Shown here one piece after another: positions 1 to 7,282 of a DNA stretch of 35,666 nt. Below the pieces are notes generated by a model. It ran no database searches, was not told the DNA's origin, and saw only the letters and a list, made by a program, of their open reading frames with translations. The stretch comes from a virus, in the IMG/VR virus record IMGVR_UViG_3300046007_002678, positions 1-35,666 of that record. One strand, written 5' to 3'. Position 1 is the first letter of the stretch, and each line of letters starts with the position of its first letter. A program made the position numbers and the translations under genes.

Positions 1-3
1 AGA

Positions 4-124
4 GTATCTTTGTGCCATACTTAACAACATGAAAAACACAGAATACAGCGTTATTGAGAACGCAATCCAAACACAACTGCCTGACGGATACAAAGAGTTA
101 GCATTGCAGAACCTAAGACTTAAT
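4..124. repeat. Left copy of 121-bp terminal direct repeat
   Basis: These 121 bases recur exactly at 35545-35665. The bases just outside do not match: the first three of the window differ, and so does base 125 versus the last base. The repeat carries the -7 box TATCTTTG at 5-12 and the start of the first gene. It is either an assembly overlap of a circular or circularly permuted genome, or a short real terminal redundancy. Confidence 0.95.
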
Positions 125-331
125 CACAGCGAATACAAACCACTTACTTCTAATATTGAAGATTGTTTGCCTATTGCTTTTCTATGGTCTAAATCGCCAC
201 AAGGTTACAAATTTTGGCGAGCAGTTCAAAGGCACTTTATATGGCAAGTTGAAAAGACAATAAAAGACAAAGACGGCAAAGTGATTGAGGTTATACCTGC
301 ACACTATCCAGATTTGCCTTCGTTACCATAA
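29..331 (+). CDS. Hypothetical early protein, 100 aa
   Basis: I do not recognise this protein. It is soluble, with no membrane segment, and has an aromatic stretch near residues 52-73. It is the first gene behind the palindrome promoter whose full copy lies at the end of the window (35493-35553). The leader between the -7 box and the ATG contains CATACTTAACAAC, which also occurs in the leader of the gene at 3450. It leads the methyltransferase/recombination gene group. The same gene begins again at 35570 because of the terminal repeat. Confidence 0.75.
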   Translation: MKNTEYSVIENAIQTQLPDGYKELALQNLRLNHSEYKPLTSNIEDCLPIAFLWSKSPQGYKFWRAVQRHFIWQVEKTIKDKDGKVIEVIPAHYPDLPSLP

Positions 332-352
332 AATTTTGTTTTGCATGACAAT

Positions 353-393
353 CCGCCCGCCCGATAAGCCCCTCCGCTATCGGGTTAAGGCGG
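353..393 (+). other. Stem-loop between the first two genes
   Basis: CCCGATA (360-366) pairs perfectly with TATCGGG (378-384) around an 11-base loop, and an outer CCGCC (353-357) can pair with GGCGG (389-393). There is no T tract, so this is not a standard intrinsic terminator. It lies in the 71-base gap upstream of the methyltransferase start and may be a leader structure or an mRNA processing site. Confidence 0.55.
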
Positions 394-402
394 TGAAAAA
401 CT

Positions 403-1239
403 ATGATATACAGAGACCATTTCCAGAATTACAAAAGCTATTCAATACCTAAAGCACAATTGATAATAGCTGACATACCATATAACTTAGGTAATAATGC
501 CTATGCTTCTAACCCTGCATGGTATAAAGACGGTGACAATAGCAATGGTGAAAGCGAATTAGCGGGTAAAAGTTTCTTTGATACAGATGAAGATTTCAGA
601 CCTGCTGAATTTATGCACTTTTGCAGCACCATGTTAAAGTCTGAACCTAAAAAGCAAAAGGTAGAAGGCGAGGGTAGGCAAAAAAGCGAAGCCCCATGTA
701 TGATTATATTTTGCGCCTTTGACCAACAAATGTATTTAATTGAGTTGGCTAAGAGATATGGGCTTAATAATTACATAAACCTTGTATTTAGAAAGAACTT
801 CAGCGCACAAGTATTAAAGGCTAACATGAAGATAGTAGGCAATTGTGAGTATGGATTGGTTTTGTATCGGGATAAGCTGCCAAAGTTTAGAAACAACGGC
901 AAAATGATTTTCAATTGCATAGATTGGCCAAGGGATAACGACAGCGTAAAAATACACCCTACTCAAAAGCCCGTTGAATTGCTAAAAACTCTTATATCTA
1001 TTTTCACAGATGAGGGCGATGTAGTAATAGACCCATGTGCTGGTAGTGGTAGTACATTAATAGCAGCGGAAAGGCTCAATAGAAAGGCCTATGGTTTTGA
1101 GATTAAGAAAGAGTTTTACTTGAAAGCTAACGAATGGCTACAAGAAGAGAAACAGATAAAGAAAGATATTGAAAAATACGGCTTTGCTAAGAGCAAACTT
1201 GAAAAGACCGCGCCTACACTTTGGAGTAACATAGATTAA
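403..1239 (+). CDS. DNA methyltransferase, N6-adenine/N4-cytosine type, beta class
   Basis: The order of motifs is that of beta-class amino-methyltransferases: the catalytic motif comes first as DIPY at residues 24-27 (usually DPPY), then HPTQKP at 185-190, then the S-adenosylmethionine-binding motif DPCAGSGST at 210-218. Product length (278 aa) is normal for a solitary phage enzyme. It would methylate the exocyclic amine of adenine or cytosine in a short target, protecting phage DNA from host restriction or marking it. No partner restriction gene is next to it. The Ile in place of the second residue of DPPY is unusual. Residues 85-97 are a Lys/Glu/Gly-rich insertion. Confidence 0.85.
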   Translation: MIYRDHFQNYKSYSIPKAQLIIADIPYNLGNNAYASNPAWYKDGDNSNGESELAGKSFFDTDEDFRPAEFMHFCSTMLKSEPKKQKVEGEGRQKSEAPCMIIFCAFDQQMYLIELAKRYGLNNYINLVFRKNFSAQVLKANMKIVGNCEYGLVLYRDKLPKFRNNGKMIFNCIDWPRDNDSVKIHPTQKPVELLKTLISIFTDEGDVVIDPCAGSGSTLIAAERLNRKAYGFEIKKEFYLKANEWLQEEKQIKKDIEKYGFAKSKLEKTAPTLWSNID

Positions 1240-1254
1240 AAAAGACTTAATAAG

Positions 1255-1725
1255 ATGAAAACAATAAAAGAATGGTTAATGGAGTTGCCTGAGCCAGTAA
1301 GAAGTAGGGCGTTGAAGTATGGGCAAGAATTGCATTGGGTAAACCAGAATAGCTTACAATCAGCATTAGGCACAGCGTTTACATGGCATGAAACAGAAGA
1401 AAGCGGAGAGTATTGGGTAAATGTTTGTAATGGTGATTACGATAAGGCAGAGGAATTACTTGACACCCGCAAACAAAACAGCCGTGAAGCTCACGAAAGC
1501 GTGAATAAAGAAAAGGTGCAGCAAGTAATCTTAGACACCCTCTTTTCATGCAAAACCCTAAGAGCAGAAGGCATGACCAAAGACGAGATAGCAGACCACA
1601 GCAGACTTAAACCTGAGCAAGTACACAAGCGTATGTCAGAGTTAGAAAAAGCGGAAAAGGTAAAGCCTAACGGAAAGAGAAAAGGATCATCAGGACGCAA
1701 TCAAACAATATGGAAATTAATATGA
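1255..1725 (+). CDS. Winged-helix domain protein, 156 aa
   Basis: The C-terminal half (about residues 92-156) reads like a winged helix: a first helix with QQVILDTLF, then TKDEIADHSRLKPEQVHKRMSEL as turn and recognition helix, then a basic wing with KRKGSSGRNQ and the end IWKLI. The N-terminal 75 residues have a compact aromatic domain that I do not recognise. It lies between the methyltransferase and the ERF gene; the ERF start overlaps its stop by 4 bases. It may be a DNA-binding accessory factor or early regulator; the role is inferred only. Confidence 0.65.
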   Translation: MKTIKEWLMELPEPVRSRALKYGQELHWVNQNSLQSALGTAFTWHETEESGEYWVNVCNGDYDKAEELLDTRKQNSREAHESVNKEKVQQVILDTLFSCKTLRAEGMTKDEIADHSRLKPEQVHKRMSELEKAEKVKPNGKRKGSSGRNQTIWKLI

Positions 1726-2267
1726 AACAATCAGAATCAATACTAAACTTAAGCAAGGCACTATTTGACTTTCAAAGTAAGGCGGTTAAGGTAATCAAGA
1801 AAGCCGACAACCCGTTCTTTAAATCAAAGTACGCGGATTTACCAAGCATCTTAGATGAAATACACCCGCATTTAATTTCGTGCGGTTTGGTTATATCTCA
1901 ATTGCCAGACGGTGACGGTTTAACAACTATGCTTATTCACGCCAATAGCGGTGAGTATATTTCAGCTAATTCAACTATGCACCCAACGAAGTCAGACCCG
2001 CAATCAATAGGCAGCGCGATAACCTATCACAGACGCTACGCATTGTGTTCTATTTTAGGCTTAAATGTAGATGAAGACGATGACGGTAATAAGGCAAGCG
2101 CACCAACACAAACCGCACAACCCGACTTACCTTGGTTGAATAAAGATACACAAGGATTCAACCAAGCGGTACAGCACTTAAAGCAAGGCGGAACGATTGC
2201 CGACATTAGAAAGAAATTTAAAGTGTCTAAGGAAACGGAACAACTTTTAACAGCAGCAGCAAAATGA
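1722..2267 (+). CDS. erf: ERF-family single-strand annealing protein
   Basis: The N-terminal 115 residues carry the ERF signature: NPFFKSKYADLPSILD, a GL-x-ISQ strand, then a SAITYHRRYALCSILGL segment followed by DEDDDGN. ERF proteins bind single-stranded DNA and anneal complementary strands during phage recombination and genome circularisation. The residues after about 125 form a variable tail that ends in a charged helix. I chose ATG 1722 because it forms an ATGA overlap with the preceding stop, the usual junction in this operon; an in-frame ATG at 1710 would add four residues. Confidence 0.85.
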   Translation: MKQSESILNLSKALFDFQSKAVKVIKKADNPFFKSKYADLPSILDEIHPHLISCGLVISQLPDGDGLTTMLIHANSGEYISANSTMHPTKSDPQSIGSAITYHRRYALCSILGLNVDEDDDGNKASAPTQTAQPDLPWLNKDTQGFNQAVQHLKQGGTIADIRKKFKVSKETEQLLTAAAK

Positions 2268-2554
2268 ATAAAGTAACTAAACCCCGCAACTTTGTACACA
2301 TGACCTCACAAGATTGGGCGTTGTACATCCAAACCTTTGAGCCTCAGAACATAGAGGAAGCAAACGAATACTTAGATGACTTAGTTGCCTATTCAAAGAC
2401 TGGCAACATACCATCAGGAATCTCAGCAATGCGAATGAGGCGTTTAAAAGTAGACTTTCCTCAGTTGGATTCTATGAAATGTGTACGCATTGAAGGAAAC
2501 GACAAGGCAGAGCAATCACAGATACAAGAGGGATTCTTTGGGAACAAGTTATGA
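2264..2554 (+). CDS. Hypothetical protein, 96 aa
   Basis: I do not recognise this protein. It has an acidic central helix region (EEANEYLDDLVAY) and a basic segment MRMRRLKVDF. Both ends overlap their neighbours by 4 bases (ATGA), so it is cotranslated with the ERF gene upstream and the next ORF. Its position suggests a recombination accessory, but nothing in the sequence proves that. Confidence 0.7.
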   Translation: MNKVTKPRNFVHMTSQDWALYIQTFEPQNIEEANEYLDDLVAYSKTGNIPSGISAMRMRRLKVDFPQLDSMKCVRIEGNDKAEQSQIQEGFFGNKL

Positions 2555-2943
2555 AAACAGTAACGCCATTTAACCAAATAGAACCTGAGTTGCTATCCAT
2601 GCAGAAGTTTCTTGAAATGGAATACGACACCTCAAATGATGAAATGGTATTAACCCGTGCGCAAAAGTTAGAACACATTGTGGCAAGGTCGGGTAAGTTA
2701 TGCGCGGATGCACGTTATCACAGAGATGTAATGACAAGCACGGCAATAATGGACACCTTGAAAGAATCACTTGCACAAGGGGGTTACTCACCTTCGCTGA
2801 TTAATAAAAAGGTTGATTCCCTTTGCATGGATTTCAACTATATTGAAAAGTGGGCGGAAAGGGTTAATAGGACAAGTACACACCAGTTAGAGTTTTCGCG
2901 GACGGTGATAAGTAACAATAAGGCAAAGCGTTCACTTATTTAG
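2551..2943 (+). CDS. Hypothetical helical protein, 130 aa
   Basis: This is a mostly helical protein of unknown function, with no membrane segment and no recognisable metal-binding motif. It ends the methyltransferase-ERF operon. Its stop codon lies inside the palindrome of the next promoter (2938-2956), so the regulatory site overlaps coding sequence. Confidence 0.7.
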   Translation: MKTVTPFNQIEPELLSMQKFLEMEYDTSNDEMVLTRAQKLEHIVARSGKLCADARYHRDVMTSTAIMDTLKESLAQGGYSPSLINKKVDSLCMDFNYIEKWAERVNRTSTHQLEFSRTVISNNKAKRSLI

Positions 2944-2997
2944 AATGATTCTAAATTATAAAAAGTGCTTGCACAATTGAGGGGTGACTATTTACTT
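2938..2997 (+). promoter_or_regulatory. Palindrome-linked early promoter, copy A
   Basis: The odd palindrome ATTTAGAATGATTCTAAAT (2938-2956) is followed by AAAAGTGC and the -33 TTG at 2969-2971. The -7 box is degenerate (TATTTACT at about 2989, or TACTTCGC a few bases later), unlike the other copies, so this promoter may be weak or depend on an activator. It drives the gene at 3005. Confidence 0.7.
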
Positions 2998-3004
2998 CGC
3001 AGAC

Positions 3005-3352
3005 ATGATAACAGAAAACCAATTAAACGATAGGCATTTCTTAGATAGCATTCCTGAAACCATTAGACCCGTAATGCGCGACAATGTAGTTTTAGACCAG
3101 CTACTAAGAAACATTAACGAATTAAGCGAGCAGGTAGACGCAGAAACACCCGCTGAGTGCATAATAGAGCAGTATTTTGATAATGAGTTAGCAGATGGGT
3201 TAGAACAAAGTATTGCTTGTGCTAAGTATTGCGTAGATAATGGCGGCATGACAGATGCTGAATTTCAAAGATTAATAATAGTAGATATTTGTCGGGCATT
3301 GAATGAACACTTGCAGGATGTTTATTTGCAAATTATGCCTGGCTTAGGTTAA
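3005..3352 (+). CDS. Hypothetical acidic protein, 115 aa
   Basis: I do not recognise this protein. It is acidic and helical, with a cysteine-containing middle part (ECIIEQYF, ACAKYC). It is a single gene between two copies of the palindrome promoter, so it is probably expressed alone. I chose ATG 3005 because the -7 region lies just upstream; an in-frame GTG at 2984 would start inside the promoter. Confidence 0.7.
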   Translation: MITENQLNDRHFLDSIPETIRPVMRDNVVLDQLLRNINELSEQVDAETPAECIIEQYFDNELADGLEQSIACAKYCVDNGGMTDAEFQRLIIVDICRALNEHLQDVYLQIMPGLG

Positions 3353-3364
3353 GTTGCCGTAATT

Positions 3365-3425
3365 ATTTAGAATGATTCTAAATTATAAAAAGTGCTTGCA
3401 GATTTAAAAAATAGTATTACCTTTG
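3365..3425 (+). promoter_or_regulatory. Palindrome-linked early promoter, copy B
   Basis: The perfect odd palindrome ATTTAGAATGATTCTAAAT at 3365-3383 is followed by TATAAAAAGTGC, the -33 TTG at 3396-3398, a 19-base spacer, and the -7 box TACCTTTG at 3418-3425. This is a textbook Bacteroidota promoter with an added upstream site. The leader then carries CATACTTAACAAC, as at the promoter in front of position 29. Confidence 0.85.
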
Positions 3426-3449
3426 CTTCATACTTAACAACGAAACAAA

Positions 3450-3725
3450 ATGGAAAAATTAAACACCGTTAAAATTTGCCGCAAGCAGTCAGGCTTTTTA
3501 ATCATTACTCAAATTGATAACTTATCATGGGAAACTGTTGGAGTTTACAACGACCCTCAATCATTGTTGAATGCAGTAAGGGCTTTAGATAGTGAGAAAG
3601 TAATTATCCGCGAGTATGCAATGAGTCAAAAAAAGAAATTAGGTTGGATGTATAACGAGATGGACGCAATTAAAGCGTTTGGATTACAAGCCAACAAAGA
3701 GACAAAGGAATTCTACTTCATTTAA
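3450..3725 (+). CDS. Hypothetical protein, 91 aa
   Basis: I do not recognise this protein. It begins with KLNTVKICRKQSGF and alternates short strands and helices, ending in an aromatic tail (EFYFI). It is the first gene behind promoter copy B. The AAAC-rich leader before the ATG lacks a Shine-Dalgarno site, as expected in this phylum. It is followed directly by a palindrome and a stem-loop. Confidence 0.7.
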   Translation: MEKLNTVKICRKQSGFLIITQIDNLSWETVGVYNDPQSLLNAVRALDSEKVIIREYAMSQKKKLGWMYNEMDAIKAFGLQANKETKEFYFI

Positions 3726-3730
3726 ACCCG

Positions 3731-3791
3731 ACACCTAATTAGGTGTTAAGTTCCACCCGCCTCGCTGCCAAAAGTAGCGGGGTTGCGGTGG
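3731..3791 (+). other. 16-base palindrome followed by a GC-rich stem-loop
   Basis: ACACCTAATTAGGTGT (3731-3746) is a perfect palindrome just after a stop codon. Next, CCACCCGC (3753-3760) can pair with GCGGTGG (3785-3791) with one bulged base, and CGCT (3763-3766) with AGCG (3776-3779) inside it. There is no T run. The second hairpin ends four bases before the ATG at 3795, so it could control that start or attenuate transcription. Confidence 0.5.
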
Positions 3792-3794
3792 TAG

Positions 3795-3908
3795 ATGGCG
3801 GGAAGAAAGAAAAAAGAGAATATGGCGGTGCTTTATAAGCGCGTACCATTACGATTAAAGGCAGAACTACAGAAAATTGTAAACGAATACGTAAAAAAGC
3901 ATGAATAA
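3795..3908 (+). CDS. Small basic protein, 37 aa
   Basis: The product starts MAGRKKKENM and continues with VPLRLKAELQKIVNEYVKK, a strand followed by a helix as in small ribbon-helix-helix type DNA-binding proteins. It is short but fits the dense operon: its stop overlaps the ATG at 3901 by 8 bases. A related layout (GRKK, then a strand and an amphipathic helix) is seen in the broken minus-strand gene at 29877-30057. Role unknown; DNA binding is an inference. Confidence 0.6.
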   Translation: MAGRKKKENMAVLYKRVPLRLKAELQKIVNEYVKKHE

Positions 3909-4128
3909 CGAATTTGACCTATTAAGAAGAGAAGTAGAAGCACTGGATGAAGCTTGTATATATTTGCGCAATCACAACGGCTATTTATTCAGCCGTACAC
4001 CTTTGCAGTTCCTAGAGGAAATAAAGACGCGGAGTGAACGCATCACGGCAATCGCTAACGAAAAGATAATGGCTATACACGGGGGAAAGTTGGAGCAGTT
4101 TAGATACCCTAATAGCGACAAGGCATGA
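3901..4128 (+). CDS. Hypothetical protein, 75 aa
   Basis: This unrecognised small protein is mainly helical, beginning FDLLRREVEALDEACIYL. It overlaps the 37-aa ORF at its start and the next gene by an ATGA junction at its end, so it is part of a tightly packed early operon. Confidence 0.65.
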   Translation: MNNEFDLLRREVEALDEACIYLRNHNGYLFSRTPLQFLEEIKTRSERITAIANEKIMAIHGGKLEQFRYPNSDKA

Positions 4129-4370
4129 AAGCAATGGAAATAGACAGCAGCAAGTGGACGGATGAAATGCGTCAAAATGCGGTGCGTAAGTTGGAAGAGT
4201 TGGGGTATCATGAAGAAGAAAGCGACAATGAAATAGGCAGAAAATCAATCTCTGTTTTTCAATCAGGTTATTTTACTTTGTTTGATGATTGTGGTATTTT
4301 ATTATTAGGTCATGAACTCACCCCCACCTACGAACAATTAATGGCAATGACAAGGGAGGATGTTGCTTGA
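4125..4370 (+). CDS. Hypothetical protein, 81 aa
   Basis: I do not recognise this protein. It starts KAMEIDSSKWTDEMRQNAV, has a strand-rich hydrophobic middle (YFTLFDDCGILLLG) and ends EQLMAMTREDVA. The next start overlaps its stop as TTGA. Confidence 0.65.
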   Translation: MKAMEIDSSKWTDEMRQNAVRKLEELGYHEEESDNEIGRKSISVFQSGYFTLFDDCGILLLGHELTPTYEQLMAMTREDVA

Positions 4371-4678
4371 ACCACAGAGAAAAGTATAAAAGTGCCTTCA
4401 ATGTCCACGATGATAAAATCTACTGCGAAAGCTGCCAGAGATACGGGGAATTTGACGTACACCACATCCAAGCACGAGGCATGGGTGGAGACCCTAACGG
4501 GAAACGGGATATAATTGAGAACCTTATGGGATTGTGTAGGAAGTGTCACGAATGGCATGGGGATAAGAAGCACATGAGATTTTACCTATACGAAAGCCAT
4601 AGACAAGCATTAGTAAGTAAAGAGGTCGATTTTGACGAGGAACTAATGGAACAATTAAAACACGGGAAAAGGTTATGA
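4367..4678 (+). CDS. HNH endonuclease-like zinc protein, 103 aa
   Basis: The fold signature is clear: CESC at residues 20-23, VHHI at 31-34 with the catalytic-type histidine pair, NLMGLCRKCHEWH at 52-64 with a second CxxC. These elements match compact HNH proteins, in which two CxxC pairs bind zinc and the histidine and a later Asn/His hold the active-site metal. It starts at TTG 4367, overlapping the upstream TGA as TTGA. In phages such genes act in packaging, recombination or restriction of competing DNA; which applies here is not shown. Confidence 0.75.
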   Translation: MNHREKYKSAFNVHDDKIYCESCQRYGEFDVHHIQARGMGGDPNGKRDIIENLMGLCRKCHEWHGDKKHMRFYLYESHRQALVSKEVDFDEELMEQLKHGKRL

Positions 4679-4911
4679 AACAAACAGCAGTACAAAGATT
4701 GGTAGAACAATTAAGATTTACCCATAAAGAAGCGTATAATGATTTATATGAGGTAATTCAGCAAGCCTTAAAAATGGAAAAGCAACAAATTGAAGATGCA
4801 CACCGTAAAGGACAAGAGCATGAAAAAGATTATTGGAATATAGGAGATAAGTCAATGTCAAGACATACTGGTAATTGTATAAAATACTACAAAGAAACCT
4901 ATGAAGATTGA
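4675..4911 (+). CDS. Hypothetical helical protein, 78 aa
   Basis: This unrecognised protein is charged and helical (VEQLRFTHKEAYNDLYEVI, then a Lys/Gln/Glu-rich helix). It is joined to the HNH gene by ATGA and overlaps the next small ORF by 11 bases. Confidence 0.65.
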   Translation: MKQTAVQRLVEQLRFTHKEAYNDLYEVIQQALKMEKQQIEDAHRKGQEHEKDYWNIGDKSMSRHTGNCIKYYKETYED

Positions 4912-5047
4912 GGTTATAATCTACACCGAGACCAACGGACACCGAAATAGCTTAGACACTGCGCATACGGATCTAAAAGCAGCAATGCGAGAAATAGAGA
5001 AGGCAATCAAAGAGGGCAAGGACATACAAGTAAAGGTTAAATTGTGA
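4901..5047 (+). CDS. Small protein, 48 aa
   Basis: The product has a strand (KIEVIIYTETNGH), a helix (TDLKAAMREIEKAIKEG) and a final strand (IQVKVKL), a plausible compact alpha-beta fold. It overlaps the preceding stop and ends just before the promoter of the sigma-like gene. I do not know its function. Confidence 0.6.
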   Translation: MKIEVIIYTETNGHRNSLDTAHTDLKAAMREIEKAIKEGKDIQVKVKL

Positions 5048-5055
5048 TTTTTGGT

Positions 5056-5068
5056 TATCTTTGTTTAG
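5056..5068 (+). promoter_or_regulatory. Leaderless-type promoter box of the sigma-like gene
   Basis: TATCTTTG (5056-5063) lies exactly 5 bases before the TTG start at 5069. The spacing and the following TTTAG resemble the element in front of five virion genes (TACATTTR-N5-ATG). No -33 TTG is found at the normal distance. Confidence 0.55.
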
Positions 5069-5611
5069 TTGAAGCGCGACACTATCCTCCAAGAATTATG
5101 CGAGGCGCGATGGTTAAAAGAATCGTGCAAGAGGATTGGCGGCTATAATGACCAAGACTTATATCAGGAATTTATGCTGGTCGTTTGCCAAAAAACAGAA
5201 CAAGACCTAACAGAGATTTACCCGTATATAAAGTGGTGGGCGGTTAGAACTCTGATAAACATTGCCAACCCAAGTAACACCCGTAAAGAGTTTTACAAGA
5301 ATTTTATCCACAGACACACGGATATAAGTCAGGCACAAGAACCAGTGTACGAACACGAGTATAATCACTACGATTATCTTTTGAAGGCAAAGGAAATAGT
5401 AATGGCTGACACTTCTATATATTGGTTTGACAAGGAGTTATTCCTACTTTATGAAAACGGGGAGAGGTATTCCACAATAGCCAAGCGAACTAAGATTTAC
5501 CACAAGACCGTCAAAGAATCCATTGAACACATTAAAACCCTAATAAGAAAAGAATATGAATGTTTGGTTGCAGATTGTTGCGATACCATGTATGGTGACA
5601 CTAATAGTTAA
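5069..5611 (+). CDS. Sigma-70-like transcription factor
   Basis: The N-terminus (CEARWLKESCKRIGG, then YNDQDLYQEFMLVV) resembles the region-2 start of small sigma-like factors common in Bacteroidota phages, and KWWAVRTLINIANPSN is the following helix. The C-terminal part (about residues 122-168: FDKELFLLYENGERYSTIA, then a KTVKESIEHIKTLI recognition helix) looks like region 4. The start must be TTG 5069, because an in-frame TAG sits directly before it. It lies between early and late genes, so it may redirect host RNA polymerase to late promoters; this is inference. Confidence 0.7.
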   Translation: MKRDTILQELCEARWLKESCKRIGGYNDQDLYQEFMLVVCQKTEQDLTEIYPYIKWWAVRTLINIANPSNTRKEFYKNFIHRHTDISQAQEPVYEHEYNHYDYLLKAKEIVMADTSIYWFDKELFLLYENGERYSTIAKRTKIYHKTVKESIEHIKTLIRKEYECLVADCCDTMYGDTNS

Positions 5612-5789
5612 TTACGGAATAATTCCCGCTGCGGATTGGTTGCTTATGAAATTAAGAAAGCCTTTTAACTGCGCTTTCTGTTTGACCTTTTGGTCTTCCT
5701 TAGCTATCTTTGTTTATCAATTTGGCGCGGAAGGAGTTTTGTATTGTGCCATCTCAACAGCCATAGCGGCACAAATCAAATTCACATGA
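5556..5789 (+). CDS. Small membrane protein with CxxC motif, 77 aa
   Basis: There are about three hydrophobic segments (residues 3-22, 42-56, 60-74). The motif FNCAFCLTFW at residues 37-46 recalls DUF1360-like membrane proteins with a CxxCxxFW motif. It overlaps the sigma-like gene by 56 bases; a later ATG at 5592 would reduce the overlap but cut the first membrane segment, so I keep 5556. Function unknown. Confidence 0.6.
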   Translation: MNVWLQIVAIPCMVTLIVNYGIIPAADWLLMKLRKPFNCAFCLTFWSSLAIFVYQFGAEGVLYCAISTAIAAQIKFT

Positions 5790-5989
5790 CCGAGGAACAA
5801 AAGGAAATAATAAGAGGGTTCAAAAAGTACATAGACCAAGTAAATAGAACGGCAACCCTTTCTATGGATGGCAACGACTACTCTTTACTTCAGGACATTC
5901 ACATTAAAACTGGCAGAGGTCACATACCTAGCTGTAAGACTTGCATCATTAACGCACTAAGACAACTCTACAATGAAGCTAACAATTAA
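5786..5989 (+). CDS. Hypothetical protein with CxxC, 67 aa
   Basis: The product starts MTEEQKEIIRGFKKYI and ends in a helix after PSCKTCIINALRQL. A CxxC pair is present but no second pair, so zinc binding is uncertain. I chose ATG 5786 since it overlaps the preceding stop as ATGA; longer upstream extensions read through the membrane-protein gene in another frame. Similar small proteins often occur just before glycosyltransferase-like genes in these phages. Confidence 0.65.
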   Translation: MTEEQKEIIRGFKKYIDQVNRTATLSMDGNDYSLLQDIHIKTGRGHIPSCKTCIINALRQLYNEANN

Positions 5990-6794
5990 GCATTCGGGCA
6001 ACATAGGGGATATTATCTATTCTCTACCTGCTATGAATAAGGCAGCCCAAATCCATAACAAGAAAGTTACGGTCTTACTTCAAACTAACGTCCGCGCACA
6101 ATATGCAGACCATCCCAATTTCAATCATCCTTCGGGAAGTGTGCAGTTAAATCAGAAAGGCGCGGAAATGCTTAAACCGTTATTGCTTTCTTTACCCTTC
6201 GTTGAGGGTGTGGAAATTGCAGATAGCTTTAAATCATGCACCTATAACTTTGACCGCATGCGCGATATCGGGTTGCGTTACCTAGGTAGCATTAGCCGAT
6301 GGTATTTCTACGCATTTCCCGAATTAACCTGCGAGCTTTCAACACCTTTAAGATTTGAACTAGACGCAATTAAGACAACTCGCATAGTTATGAATCGTTC
6401 AGCACGTTATCACAACCCGACATTTGATTACCGTGTTCTTTTACCTTACCAGCACATGATTACTTTCATAGGCTTGGAGGAAGAGTACGAAGTAATGAAA
6501 CGTAAGTTGCCCGAAATGAAATATCAGCCCGTGGAAGACTTTGCAGAGATGGCGGGTATAATCAAAGGCTGTGAATTATTCATAGGTAATCAATCAATGG
6601 CGTACAGCATAGCAGAGATAATGGGTAAGAAAAGAATACTAGAGGTTTGCCCAGTGGCTCACAACTGCATACCCATGACCCCCAACGGGTACGATTGTAT
6701 TAACCTTCAAAACTTAATAGACATCACAAAAGAAATGTTTGTATCTAAACCTAAACGACTTGAAAAGGCAAGTATCGCTTCCGATGAGCAATAA
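5973..6794 (+). CDS. Glycosyltransferase family 9-like protein
   Basis: The N-terminus [18 protein letters not shown] is the GT-B start of heptosyltransferase-like (GT9) proteins, and the region [20 protein letters not shown] near residue 210 matches their nucleotide-sugar binding loop (usually G-x-D-S/N-x-x). Length 273 aa is shorter than bacterial heptosyltransferases (about 320-350). It may modify a cell surface glycan, a virion protein or DNA, or have lost catalysis. It stands just upstream of the packaging genes, overlapped by the HNH gene. Confidence 0.6.
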   Translation: MKLTIKHSGNIGDIIYSLPAMNKAAQIHNKKVTVLLQTNVRAQYADHPNFNHPSGSVQLNQKGAEMLKPLLLSLPFVEGVEIADSFKSCTYNFDRMRDIGLRYLGSISRWYFYAFPELTCELSTPLRFELDAIKTTRIVMNRSARYHNPTFDYRVLLPYQHMITFIGLEEEYEVMKRKLPEMKYQPVEDFAEMAGIIKGCELFIGNQSMAYSIAEIMGKKRILEVCPVAHNCIPMTPNGYDCINLQNLIDITKEMFVSKPKRLEKASIASDEQ

Positions 6795-7281
6795 AGAAGT
6801 TTGGGCAACGATTCCAGAGTTTGATGGATATGAAATAAGTAATTATGGGAACTTGCGTTCCTATCGCGTTCAAGGGCCAAATACCAACAATAGGAAAATC
6901 ACACCTAGACAGATTAAACCAAGAGCAGATGTCACGCATTGTGGTAAGCGGTATATAAGATATGTATTACAAAAAGACAACAAGGCAATTAATATGTATG
7001 CACATAGGTTAGTGGCAATGGCATTTATTCCAAACCCACAAAACAAACCACAAGTTAACCATATAGACAACAACGAACAGAATAACCATGTATCAAATTT
7101 AGAGTGGTGTACAAACTCAGAGAATCAAATACATAGATTTAAGGCTGCAAATAAATATAATGGATTAGCATTGTATGTCTATAAAAACAGAACTACCTTT
7201 AAAGTAGAGAAAAAAGGAGTTGTAAATAAGTGTTTTAAAACATTAGAAGAGGCAAAACAATTTGCAGCACAATACTATTAA
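6784..7281 (+). CDS. NUMOD4/HNH homing-type endonuclease
   Basis: Residues 5-28 ([20 protein letters not shown]) are a NUMOD4 motif. The HNH_3 part has [13 protein letters not shown] (74-86), [12 protein letters not shown] (90-101) and [12 protein letters not shown] (106-117). Such genes encode free-standing homing endonucleases that copy themselves into alleles lacking them. I chose ATG 6784 (MSNKE), since the motif begins right after; the 6739 start lies far inside the upstream gene. The gene looks richer in A+T than its neighbours, as expected of a mobile gene, and sits next to terminase, a common target. Confidence 0.85.
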   Translation: MSNKEVWATIPEFDGYEISNYGNLRSYRVQGPNTNNRKITPRQIKPRADVTHCGKRYIRYVLQKDNKAINMYAHRLVAMAFIPNPQNKPQVNHIDNNEQNNHVSNLEWCTNSENQIHRFKAANKYNGLALYVYKNRTTFKVEKKGVVNKCFKTLEEAKQFAAQYY

Positions 7282-7282
7282 T

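Noticed and set aside
5703-5710. TATCTTTG box inside the membrane protein gene
   Set aside because: No start codon follows at the 4-6 base distance seen elsewhere and no -33 TTG fits; probably coding chance.
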